Shown: piece after piece, positions 36,195 through 47,800 of the stretch | Layout: every line of letters begins with the position of its first letter | Numbering within the stretch: position 1 is the first letter of the stretch | Source of the DNA: Ulota crispa | Taxonomy: Eukaryota; Streptophyta; Bryopsida; Orthotrichales; Orthotrichaceae | Direction of reading: 5' to 3' | Assembly (NCBI GenBank): GCA_963920765.1 | Contig: OY987245.1 | Location: forward strand, 14,400,727-14,464,726 | DNA: 64,000 nucleotides | Notes under the pieces: model-generated | Databases searched by the model: none | The model's input: only the letters and a program-made list of their open reading frames with translations | What the model was told of the DNA's origin: nothing | Position numbers and translations under genes: made by a program

Positions 36195-37737
36195 ATGGCC
36201 AACTCCGAAGTCACCTTCATCATGATCAAGCCCGACGGAGTTCAACGGGGCCTTGTACGTTCCTCCTTTCCTCTTCTTCTTCTTCCTCTATCCCTCTCCC
36301 TTTCTATAGGGTTAGCTCGATTGCATTGTCTTTTATTCTCAAGCTCATGTCTCGTATGTGCAGATTGGCGACATCATCTGCCGGTTCGAGAAGAAAGGCT
36401 TCTTTCTCAAAGGTTCGCCCTTTGCCCTTCCTGTGCAATATTCGTTTGATCTTATTACTATATGTTCCAGCTTTAGGTTCCAGCCTTTTTTATCGTGATA
36501 TATTTTGATTGTGTGGCAGGTGTGCAAGGTGCTCTAGAATGTTGTGTTTTACGAAAAGTCTTAGTTGTGAATAGGTTTGAGTGTATTGTTCTCTGTTGCT
36601 TTTAGACTGGTTTTGTATGCTACGATCATGTGTAGTTTCTGCCACGTGGAGGCTGCGATGATTTCTTGAAGGGGGATGATGAGAAGTTTTAATTTACACT
36701 GAACAATGATGTGGACGATTTAACTCGGCTTTCCCTGACCCCTTCACTGAACTTGGCAGTCTCTTCGTTGTATTTATTTGCAATCCTTTTGTATCCTACA
36801 CGTACTGTTTAAATATAATGCGGTTTATGTTGTGTGCTGTATGCTCTTTTTTCTCAGTACTGAGCTTTGGTAGGAGTGCGGTCATAGGGGTTGATGAAAA
36901 GCTAGGTCATACCAATCGATGTTGATATGGATGTTGTTTACGCGGGTCGTCCTGATCCAGTTTCTTGTTAAGACTTTTGTCGGGATGATGGTTTAGGATG
37001 ACCCAGGTTTGCATAATCAGAGGAGGTGATGAGAAGTTTATCAATACCACTGAATAATGATGTGGACGATATAACTCGGCTTTCCCTGATCCTCTGGTTC
37101 ATATTGATATATTGCTCTTGGTATCTGACATCCTATTTCCTCGTGAGTGAGGTGTTCATGTGCTTTGCTAGATGTTTTGATATTTATCTGTGTTGTCGTT
37201 TTATGCAGCCATGAAGATGATGCAAGTTGAGAAGTCGTTCGCTGAGAAGCATTACTCTGATCTCTCCACCAAGCCCTTCTTCGGGTCGTTGGTCGATTAC
37301 ATTGTGTCTGGACCTGTGGTGGCTATGGTGTGGGAAGGAAAGGGTGTCGTTGCTACTGGACGTAAGATTATCGGAGCTACCAATCCTGCTGCATCTGAGC
37401 CTGGAACCATCCGTGGAGATTTCTGCATTGAAGTGAGCAGGTATGCCATATTTCAGACATAAATCTTTGAGTTATGCTTTAGATTTTTAATATTTTTCTC
37501 CTGATAGTGTGCTTTGGGCATCAATCTTATGTTGGAATAACTAGTAATCGGAATATAATTCAGTTTACGGATTCTTTGATGCAGTTAATGATTGGGTTTG
37601 TATCTCTTGCTCTGTTCAGGAACATCATTCACGGCAGTGACGCTGTTGATAGCGCTCGGAAGGAGATTGCTCTGTGGTTTCCCGATGGCACCGTCGATTG
37701 GCGCAGTGCTAACCACTCTTGGATCTACGAACACTAG
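36195..37737 (+). CDS. Nucleoside diphosphate kinase, cytosolic type, complete
   Basis: Transfers the gamma phosphate from ATP to other nucleoside diphosphates through a phosphohistidine; usually a hexamer in the cytosol. Four exons: 36195-36254, 36364-36412, 37209-37440 and 37620-37737; the joined frame is 152 residues, the usual length. All nine active-site residues fall at their standard numbers: K12, Y52, F60, R88, T94, R105, N115, H118 and E-containing tail after G119-S120-D121. The catalytic loop reads NIIHGSD. There is no transit peptide, so a cytosolic form is inferred. The start ATG has a strong context (CGCCATGGCC). The frame stays open upstream only through non-ATG codons. Intron 2 (36413-37208) holds an internal duplication. 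The gene ends 1.16 kb before CFAP44 on the same strand. Confidence 0.96.
36670..37095. repeat. Duplicated segment inside NDPK intron 2
   Basis: About 75 bp at 36670-36740 recurs at 37022-37095; both contain GATGTGGACGAT, ACTCGGCTTTCCCTGA and GATGAGAAGTTT. The copies are about 350 bp apart and about 85-90% alike by eye. Confidence 0.75.
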
Positions 37738-37844
37738 ATTTGCATGCTTCGGAAAGTAGGAACATAATTTATTTTGATCTTGAGTTTGTGACTAGATTTG
37801 CATCCTCTCCTTTTTAATACAGATTTGGCTTGTCCAAAATAATT

Positions 37845-37915
37845 TTGTTTTCTCAAATTTATTGTTGTTTTCTCAAATTTGTTCTTGTTTTCTCAAATTT
37901 ATTCTTGTTTTCTCC
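37845..37915. repeat. 22-bp tandem repeat in NDPK 3' flank
   Basis: Four imperfect tandem copies of TTGTTTTCTCAAATTTATTC. It probably lies in the 3' untranslated region. Confidence 0.8.
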
Positions 37916-38732
37916 TCGACCTTGACGGTTTTATCTGTGTACCGATGACTTCAATTTTATGAACATCAATAATACTTCGTGTTCTTGTATTATTTACTGA
38001 CAGTGGGTATCATTCTGAGGAATGATTTGAGTCACGAACATGTTATCTACCTTCTGACTACGACTGTTATAATACATATGTATAAGAACGTGTCCACATG
38101 AGAGCCATGAATGAACATATGAACAGAGATGAGCTGGACTGGAGTAACACAATTACTATCCTTTTGCCACAAATTAACTCGTAATCGTGATTGGATGTAT
38201 GCCCTTCTCAAATGTCAAGTGAACTGGACTTGAAGGAAACGTTGATTCTGACCTGTGTATGCGGTATGTTGACTCAAAATAGTTCTGGTGCTCATTCAGG
38301 AGGTCACTAACTATATGTGTAAAGGAACTTCTTGGCGTCAGGGTATTTTTAACGTTTCGGCATGTAAGGGATATTTTGCCTCATCGGAAATATTAGTGAC
38401 AAACTTTAAAAAACACTCATGTGTGACTGTACTTCCGTAGTTCCGTTACTCATTCTTTGTATTCCTTCCCGCAGAAAATTGACATCAAACTTTTCTAAGT
38501 ACCGTTACAAAGTCACACTGTGGCCACATCTTGCATTCACACAATTCCTCTACGCACTAATCACTCTGGCGTTCTCCATCTCCACGTTGCTTTGAATTCC
38601 TCACGCATGCTTGCTACCTACAATCTGATGCACCAATACAGGAGTCTACGTGATCAATGGTAGTTGAATTGCTGTGCTACTTTCAGAATTCCCTCACAGG
38701 AGTTCGTTTTTGCTTTGCACTTCTCAATCGAC

Positions 38733-38828
38733 ATGGCTGATCCTCATGCTCACCATCTCAGTTTTTTCCCTGAAGAGTATTTTACCTACCACCAACATTT
38801 TGATGCAGCAAACCACACAACCACATGA
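38733..38828 (+). CDS. Upstream small ORF before CFAP44 (31 codons)
   Basis: ATG GCT GAT CCT in the context GACATGGCTGATCCT, almost identical to the CFAP44 start (AACATGGCTGATCCT). The peptide starts MADPHAHHLSFFPEEYF and stops at TGA 38826-38828. If the transcript starts before 38733, this would be a regulatory uORF. Otherwise it is only a chance or duplicated start. There is no independent evidence of translation. Confidence 0.3.
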   Translation: MADPHAHHLSFFPEEYFTYHQHFDAANHTTT

Positions 38829-38899
38829 ACACAGGGAATGGATTATTTTGAATTGCTTCGCTGAGCCCTTAGATTTGTGAATAACATTCAAAGATCAAC

Positions 38900-41800
38900 A
38901 TGGCTGATCCTGCTCCTCCTCCCGCCCTTGCTGTGTATGTTGTCCCTGAGGTTATCCTCCCTCCGGACCCGACATCTCCAGAACTGCGAGGATATCCAAG
39001 GGACACCGTGAAACTCATCACCTCCTTCGGACTCGAGGTTTGTTACACAAACTCCTCAAAATTCCATTGCAAACCTTCACAACTCAGTGATAAAAATCCC
39101 AGAACGAAGCATCTTTTCCATTAACATTAACTATTAGGGTTTGAAGTAACCCAGTTGCAAGCTAAACTTTTGATGAGGTTTCATATTGCTCGAGTTACAC
39201 CATCCTCCCTTGCATAACGTCTCGGGATCTCATACCTTTGTTTGATCGCAGGGAAGCAGGAGAAACAATGTGTTGTACATCGCCGATGGAATCCTCATCC
39301 ATTCTTGTGGCGATATTGTCCATTTTCTGGACCTCAAAACCATGACATATACTTTCCGGCCTGTAAGTCTCACTGGGTGCCCATTGAATGCTTTCATCCC
39401 TTCCAGTTCTTCAGACCCAGCTCTTGAATTAGGGTTTCGCAGTGGAATTAGGATTTACTGCTAAGTTAGGGTTTGGTGTGAAATTAGGGTTTGTGCTTAA
39501 ATTTTTTACGTTTTTTGTGTGATTGTGGCAGAGTGTGGAGGGGAATGGAATCGGATGTGTGGCAGTTCATCCAAAGAGAACTTACTTCTGTGTTTGTGAG
39601 AAGGGCGTCTCGCCAACTATCTACATCTACGAGTATCCGTCCATGAACCTTTACAAGGTGTTTTTTTTCTTTCTTTTACGAATTCGAAATACTTGTACAC
39701 CCCCATCTTGGAAATGGCTCTGTCTTGGAAATGGCTGTGGAGTTATGAATTTTTTTTGCCTCAGATTTCCGTCTCTCCCGTTTGAACTGTAGAGATGTCA
39801 AATTCTAATGGCAAGGAGGCTTGTATTTGCAGACCCTGGTTGATGGAACAGAGCGATGTTTCACAGCTGCCAACTTCAATGCAGATGGAGATCAACTATC
39901 AACAGTGAGCTTTCACTAACACGTTTCCCCCTCTTTTCTTACACTTTCTACTGGAATTGTTTCTGAGAGCTTGGCTTGTCTCTGTTACTTATCAGAACAC
40001 TTGGAATTATGGATGTAGGTGGGAGCTCACCCAGATTATCTGCTGACGGTGTGGGATTGGGAGAACGAGCTGATGATCCTACGAACCAAGGCGTTTTCAC
40101 AAGAAGTTTTCAAAGTAACACTCATCTTTGAAACCTCTTTCAGTTCTCTTAGCATTTTGTTGAGTTCGCTAGCTTCATGAATCTCTACACACCATCAGAA
40201 GGATAGTTAACAAGACACAGCTGTTTTCTTTGCTGGCTCCAGGTCGACTTTTCGAGATATTTCAAGGGTCAGCTATTGACCTCAGGAGTCGGACACGTCC
40301 GGTTCTGGAAGATGGCCTCCACTTTCACTGGCTTGAAGTTAGAGGTACCAATATCTGTTTGCAAATAGCTCGAATGTTTTCAACCTCCAGTGTTTTCAAA
40401 AAAATTCCCTCAATCAATGTGTACCTTTTAATGCTTCTTTTACTATGTTTTTACTATATCAGGGTGCTATTGCGAAATTTGGAACTGTTCCCATTAGTGA
40501 CATTGCTGCGTACTTCGAGCTACGGAACAGCAAGGTGATGTTTCAACTTCCCATGATTTTGCTTTTAATAAAAAAAATTTTTAGTTATGATACTGTTTTA
40601 CTTGAGTATATACCTTGTTTCTGCTGAGTTTGTATTTTTTTGCTAGATAGTTGAGGAAATAGCCGTATTGGAAGAGAAACTTTTATTTATGCTTGCAGGT
40701 TGTCACAGGTACCGAGATGGGCACAGTCCTTGTTTGGGACGACGCACTTGTCAAGTGCCAACTCAAAAGACCAGGAGGTTTAGAAATTTATTGCCACCAA
40801 GGTATGATTGAGTACTTGGTACTAGATGAGGACGCCCGGACTATGATCACTGCTGCAGCAGACGGGTATATCCGGTTTTGGAATCTTGACGTAAGTAACC
40901 TCCCTTTTCTCTAAACCAAATATCCAATCTTATTTTACATATTTTCAAGCAACTATCTCTACTTACAAATCATTGCAAAATTCATGGCTAAGATCTCACA
41001 TATCTATATAATCAGTTCTTTGAGTGTGAAAGTTTTGTAAGAATACACGCTCTAGTCTTTTGGCCTCAACTCTTTCCAACTTTTTGTATCTCTCCACCTG
41101 CATTACAGATATTTTTGTTTATAATACAAAATCTAAAACAGAAATGTTTAAACTTTAGGCCTCACATTAGTCCCTTCAGCTCTTGGATGATTTACTTGTA
41201 ATTTATAGTGCAAGACCTCTCTAATTCCAGTAGCCTGATAGATCTCAAAAGTTTACAAAACTGGTGTTCACAAAGTAATTACAAATGAAGGGATAGGAGC
41301 TGATTATGTGGAGGGATTGGGAAGTGGCTTGAAGCAGCAAATGACGGAGATGACAAACTTGTGTGCGAGATTCTTCCTACCAAAGAAGTGCTGGTGGATC
41401 CATTGTGCCAGATCAAAGGCATTCTTGTTGAAAAGGATCACTGGATTATTCAGGTTTCTTCTTCAGTCCTGCATTACTGTATTTTTCATTTTGGTTTTTC
41501 AATAACGTCTTTTTCATCTTTTCTGTTGTTTTTTTGCCAACTTGAGCTTTTGGTTGTGCGTGTACAGGATGAAGGTGGAGCACTTTGGAGATCCGACCTT
41601 CCGGATTTCAAAATGACGAAACTGCTAGAGTTTCATGCAGGCTCGATTGTAGGAGTTGTAAGCTCGCCTATCAGTCATGAAATGGCATCTGCTGGAGCGG
41701 ATGGCACTGTAAGTTTCTTTACGCCATAGCTACTTTTTTAATTAGGGTTTAGGGTCATGGATGTCCCTGAAGTTTGCCATTTTTACATAGACATTAGGTA

Positions 41801-44800
41801 TCCCTGGTTTTTCAGAAATTACACAAATACCCTTGGTCCATAATTTTCAGGCGTTTGTTTTGTTGTGCACGCTACTTCTTTCATGATCAACGTTAAAACA
41901 AGGAATGCAATAGAACGGAAGCAAAGCAGCGTGCACACAAGGGAGAAAGAAGTGACACGCACAATATAACAAACGCCTGAAAACTATGGACCAAGGGTAT
42001 TTGTGTAATTTCTGAAAAGCCAAGGGTATCTATGAAAATATAGCAAACTTCGGGGGTATCCATGAAAATTTCCCTTTATTTTATTAGTGCTTGAAGTTTC
42101 AACGGAGTGTGTCTCATAACCAGTGGTTTTCATTCAGGTTCGCTTGTACAATTTCAAGGGACAAACAGAAGAGTTCAAAAGACGGTTCAAAGTAGCTTGC
42201 ACTGTGATTCTGTGGCTTCCTTTGGAAGTAGATCCCAGCGGACAGTCTATTGTTGTTGGTTTTGTCGATGGCGTCATTCGAGTTTTGCAGAAAACGAAGA
42301 AGAAGTGGAGACTCTCTGTTGCTGCTAAACCTCACAAGGTACACCAAAAAAATACACTCTTGCTTTTGTCTTAACCTTCAAAGACCAAAAATCCCAAATC
42401 AGTACTTGTATAAATTCTAGAACTCTTGTACAGATAATATAGGAACTTTCTTTTCTTTTGTCTATTTTTATACATCTTTTGACCAGCACTTGGCAATGTT
42501 TTTCATTGCTGCGAATGGCACAAAGTTCGACCCCATATAAATTACATTTTTCACAACATGATCAATCAGATCAGTCGGTTTAAAGCTATGAAAGATCGGT
42601 TTTAAACTTGGAAACTAAAATGGGTTTCGAAATATGTCGTGTCTGGTGAGTTCTTTAGGAACTCATTCGAAGGTACTCCGTTTTGTGAAACGTTTATGCT
42701 GTTTAGCCACAGCAGGTTGATTTGAGGGAAAATTTTAGGAACATTAATTGCTTCTGCGTGATTGTTTAAGTCAATTGGTAAAAAAATGCAATGGGTGACT
42801 CTAAGAATTTACAAATGTTTTTTCACGTATGGTATGCAGTTGGGTGTGGCAGCTCTAGCTTGTTCAAAAGATGGACAAGTGTTAGCCTCCGTTTGCTCGG
42901 ATGGTAGTATTTTCTATTTCCACTGTCCAGATACGTTTCGGCCTCTTGGGTAAGAATCTCAGAAACGTATCAATCGATTCACTATCTTAGAGAAAAACAT
43001 TGTTAAGAGAAAGTTGTTTTTTTGTTTTTTAAATTACTGATTAGATTCTTTGTTACTAAGCATTGGTACGTTGCTACTATCCCGCAGGTTTGTTATGGTA
43101 CCAGGTTCGATTACGTGCATCGACTGGTCTCCTAATTCACAAGTACTTCTCATCGGTTGTTCTAATGGAAGTGTTTTTGAAGTTTCTCGACCAGGTATTA
43201 TTCAAAGCTCAGTTGCACTGTGGCTCCATAGTCTTTTCTGGCCTTCACACTTTTCTTCATTGTAACAATATATGTATATTCACTCAGGGTACTAAACAAG
43301 TTGCTTCAATTAGTGCAAGGCGTTGAATAGTGCAAGATCACTTCACACTAATTTGGGTGAATTATGTCTAATTAGTGCGAAGGTGTGGCTCACACCCTTG
43401 TTCTCAAAACAAGTAGGGTCTTAACCACAACCTCTTGCCGCCGCTCAATTAGCAACTTGGTGGAAGTGCCTCTGTATTGTGGCATCCTTCACACTGTCTC
43501 TAGTTGAACTACGTGCTAGCAAAATCTCCTTGAATTTTTGGCCACTTGAGATAGTTTTTTAAAACTGTAGCTCAAAATCAACCTGTATTATTTTGAACTA
43601 TTTTATTAGTGCACCTTGCGAGTTCACTTATTTCTTAAATCAGTGTGATTTTGCTGAAATAACGTGTGTACTTCTATGAATTATATGAAGAATTGAAACT
43701 TTGATAAGGACTGATGCACAGTATTTTTTGTGCTGCAGATACCGGCAATGATACAACAAAATCATTTGAACTAAAAGACTTAACTATAACAGACTTCAGC
43801 TTCAAACGTCCCCGTATTCCGAAAAAGATACCTCCGAAGCCTCCAACTCCTCCCCCTCCTCCCCCACCTCCTCCAACACCTCCCAAAGCTGTGAGATTCT
43901 CCACTATACATTTTGTGAAACTTGCTTTTTGAGTTTTTACAAAGTTACAGTTTTTTCTCGAAGTTTTATGATAAGTGCAGTTAGTAGCTGCAACTGTTAA
44001 TGTTTTTAAGAATTTAGCAGACTGTATTTATACTTGTAGGAGGGAGAAGCAGCGGAAGCAGAAGCTCCGAAGGAAGGTGAAGAAGGAGCACCAAAAGGAG
44101 AGGCACCTCCAGAGGATCTTTTTGATGACTTTCCACCAGAGCCTCCACCCAAAATCCCCACACCTCCTCCAGAGCCTATTGAACTGGAAGACCTTCCAGG
44201 CACTACTTATCCAATTCGTGCCATTTTTTACTCAGATGGGAATCTCAACAGCTTTTATGTTGCTACTGAGGTGTGTATATTTCTCTTCACTGGTCAGTTT
44301 TGCAAACAATTGTTGTACCTCAAATATTTTATTCAAAGTTGCTTGAAAATGACCACTGCAACCTGTTATTATACCCTACTGGAGGGTGTCAGATTGAAAA
44401 CACACTCTCGTGAATTTCTGCTATTCTAATATTCAACATCTTAACTACAAATAAAATAACACGGCAATAGCTCCTACATAAACCACCAAAAAAATAGTGG
44501 CGAAAAAGGGTAACCTCAGTTTCTTATTTTAATTTTATTTAAACGTCTAAAACAGTCCTTACATTATTTATTTCCATATTCCTATCACCGCAGATGTCAA
44601 CTTAGATGTGGAACCAAGCCTCGTCTTTTCAGACTTTTTGTTCAAACCTGAGCTTCTGGTTGAGTATTAGTTTTTGGCAAACAATGTAGCAAACATTTTT
44701 ATTTGCCTAAACCGTGCCTAAACGATACAACCGGCTAAGAGTAACTGTCTTTGCAGTTTCTTCAAACCCAGATTCTATTTTTTGGCTATGGTTGTTTACT

Positions 44801-47800
44801 TTTAAAATCCAATTTGATATGTTGCTGGCATTGTTCCATAAGAAGACTTTTTATATTTTTTAAAAGGGTAGAAAGATGTTAGGCATGCGCAAGTTTGAGT
44901 TTCTTAAAGTGGAATGCTGCACTTCATTGTAGTTGGGATTGTGAATTTAACAAAATTTCGGTGTTAGCTATGTAGGGACTTGCTGCAGGCTATTTGTTTG
45001 AATGCCACAGTGGCTCTGTAGAGGCCATGGGTTTTGCTTATTGGAGCAAAAGTCCAATCAAAACTATTACGTATGTCCACGAATGAGCACTTTTCTATAA
45101 ACACGAATTTTTTGAAAAATAAGCATGGGCTCTTTTATAAGCATGGGTTTTTCTTTTATAAACATAGGCTCTTTTATAAAGATGGGCTTTTTTGTAAGCA
45201 CGGTTTACGAGGTTTTCACAACGCAAGTCATTTTATTTTAGTCACTCACGGGTATACACGTGTTTTAGGATGACACACTCACGGAAATACTTCATCTCCG
45301 GCGCTGATAATGGTGTAGTCCGCATTCAACAGGCTCCTGTGCCTGGGCAACTTTTGGGAAATGAAGACGAGTCGAGATACTGGGAGGTTTGTTTTTGATG
45401 CTTTCAAATTATACCGAGCTTGATAAACTTATTAGATTACTCTATTATGATTAATTTTCGTTTCTTCGAGTAAATTACTCATTTTAACGAATATTTCCAT
45501 GCAGGATATGTCTCGTTCTTGAGCCATTGCATTTTAGAATTAATTGAAACTCAACAGAGACAATGGCTTGGCTTTGCAGGCTGGTTTACACGATGCCTTT
45601 TATGGTGTTGTCACTGGAGCAGTTCTGAGCTTTGACGACCAATATCTGGTAAAGATTCCTTTCAGTAATTAGAACCTTTATATGAAGTTAACGTTCCTAC
45701 TGAAGACTACTTAAACCTTTTTAAACGTGAGCTCGTTTTTACTAATACTTTTAAACACATGGTTCAGTAAAGCTACAATGTTTATAGGTCCTGCATTCTC
45801 TTACCATTTTGTCACTTTATTTCCAATTATCAAGACCAATATTTCTATATTATAGAGAAACGTATGAAACAGTATTTGAATTGAATTCTAGAGCTCAGTA
45901 TTTGCATAATGGAAATTGGGACCAAGAGGAGGGTTCTACATAACTTTAAGACTAATCTTTTGATGTTGCATGGTTTGTGTTTTTTAGGCAAGTGTGTCAG
46001 CGGATGGGAGCTTCTTCATTCATACAATGCATTTTATCGAAGAAGTGGCCACGTCACCCAAAGCAGAGCCCCGTAAGTTTGGGAACAACTGAACACTTCT
46101 TTTCTTTTTAGACTGTGTTCCATTCTTTTTCTGTCATTTGGTCAGGTGACTTTGTGTGCAGATGTACAATAGCCTATAGATTTTTTGGATTAGAAGATTT
46201 TTTTTGAAAATGCCACTGCAAGCTGAGGATGTCAAATTTTCCATACTTTGTGATTGGATTTTGTTGCAGCGAAGGTTCCTGAGGGAGATGCTGAGGATGT
46301 TCCCGAATACATGCTGAGCATTGAAGAATGGAGGGCAAAAGTAGAGCAGGATGAAATCAACCGGCTTGCTCGAGAGGCGAAAAACAAGCTTCTGTCTCAG
46401 TTGGAAGTAATTCGGAACAAAGTGACCGCCTTGATAGAGGACAACAAATCAAAAGAACGTAACCAGCAGTTGGCTCCCGACGATTTCGTCATAGATCCTC
46501 GGCTTCAGAGGTTTGATCAGAGCCTACAACATGTTGCAATGATTTATAATTTATAATTCTTTTTTTCTTTCCTTTTCTAAGTTATCTTATCTGGTGTTTT
46601 TTGATTCCTAGTTGTTTTCAAGAACAAAGAAAATAAATTCAACATTATTATAAAGGGAAAATTTCATGGATACCTCTGAAGTTTGCAATATTTACATAGA
46701 TACCCCTGCTTTTTCAGAAATTACACAAATACCCTTGGATCAAATTTTTCTTTTAGGCGTTTGTTTTGTTGTGCATGCCACTTCCCTTCTTCCTTTGTGC
46801 GCATGTTGCTTCTTTTTTGTTTCATTACATTCCCTTCTTCAACATTAGTCATGAAGGAAGTACGAGCACAACAAACTAACGCATGAAAATTATGGTCCAA
46901 GGGTACTTGTGTAATTTCTGAAAAATGAGGGGCATCTATGTAAATATCGCAAACTTCAGGGTTGTCCATGAAATTTTCCCCATTATAAATAGCTAAGAGC
47001 CTTCTGTTTTTTTGGCCATTTTGAGAAGTTAAGAAACTTGTTGGGCTTGTGAGTCCACAGCATGCTCGAGGAAGAAACTGTAGCTGAAGTGGATCAAGCT
47101 CGCAAGGAGCTCCAGTGGGATTCTGAAAGGAGGAACGTGGCTCTACGCAAATTGAGACGGTTTTTCTTTGACCCTCTTGAGGTGATTCTTCATTCAAAAA
47201 TACTCTATTAACTACATCATTTTGCTTTATTTAGTATTTTAGTAAGCCAATTTAAACACCATATATATGGGATTAGATTGAAACAACATTTAGCAAAGTT
47301 CCCTTTTTTGTGTTGGCCACTTGTTGATTGATATAGCATTACTTTGAGATCCAATTTTTTCTTCTCATATTAACACTAATATATTGTTCCAATGTTTGCA
47401 TTTTGCTACTTTAGTGCCACTTCTGACATCTTAACATGCCATGTTTGAATTTTTCTTTTATTACTTTGTTGGTGACTTTCTGTTAACTTTTGGTGACATT
47501 TTGAGGTGCCTACTTGTAGTTATACTTTGATTGGGTTGCAGGTGGAACATATTGTAATTCATGCCATCGCTTCTGGATCTCAAACCTCTACATTTCGGGT
47601 TACCAAGTTGACAGAGGAATTTCAGGTAATCCTTTAAATCACTTTTTTTAAGGCAACAACGTTTCAGACGGAAATTTGACTTTTTTGATGGACTTTTGCA
47701 TATTTTGGAAGCACGTGGCAATTTTTCAATTGCTTAGATGTTGGTATGTGTGGTGGTGTTTGCTGAAAAGGCTACGATCGAATTAGCCAGACAGCAAGGA

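Larger units (their letters stand above)
37738..38899. other. NDPK 3' region and CFAP44 upstream region
   Basis: The NDPK 3' flank carries about four copies of a 22-bp unit (TTGTTTTCTCAAATTTATTC) at 37845-37915. The second half is the CFAP44 promoter/leader. It includes a 31-codon upstream frame at 38733-38828. No TATA box is obvious. Confidence 0.6.

Noticed and set aside
43674..43904. Glycine-rich frame on the minus strand
   Set aside because: It is the complement of the proline-rich exon of CFAP44.
46721..47197. A 158-codon minus-strand frame
   Set aside because: It spans a family E MITE and the complement of a CFAP44 exon; the apparent peptide repeats seen at 49927 and 52606 are translations of the same MITE.
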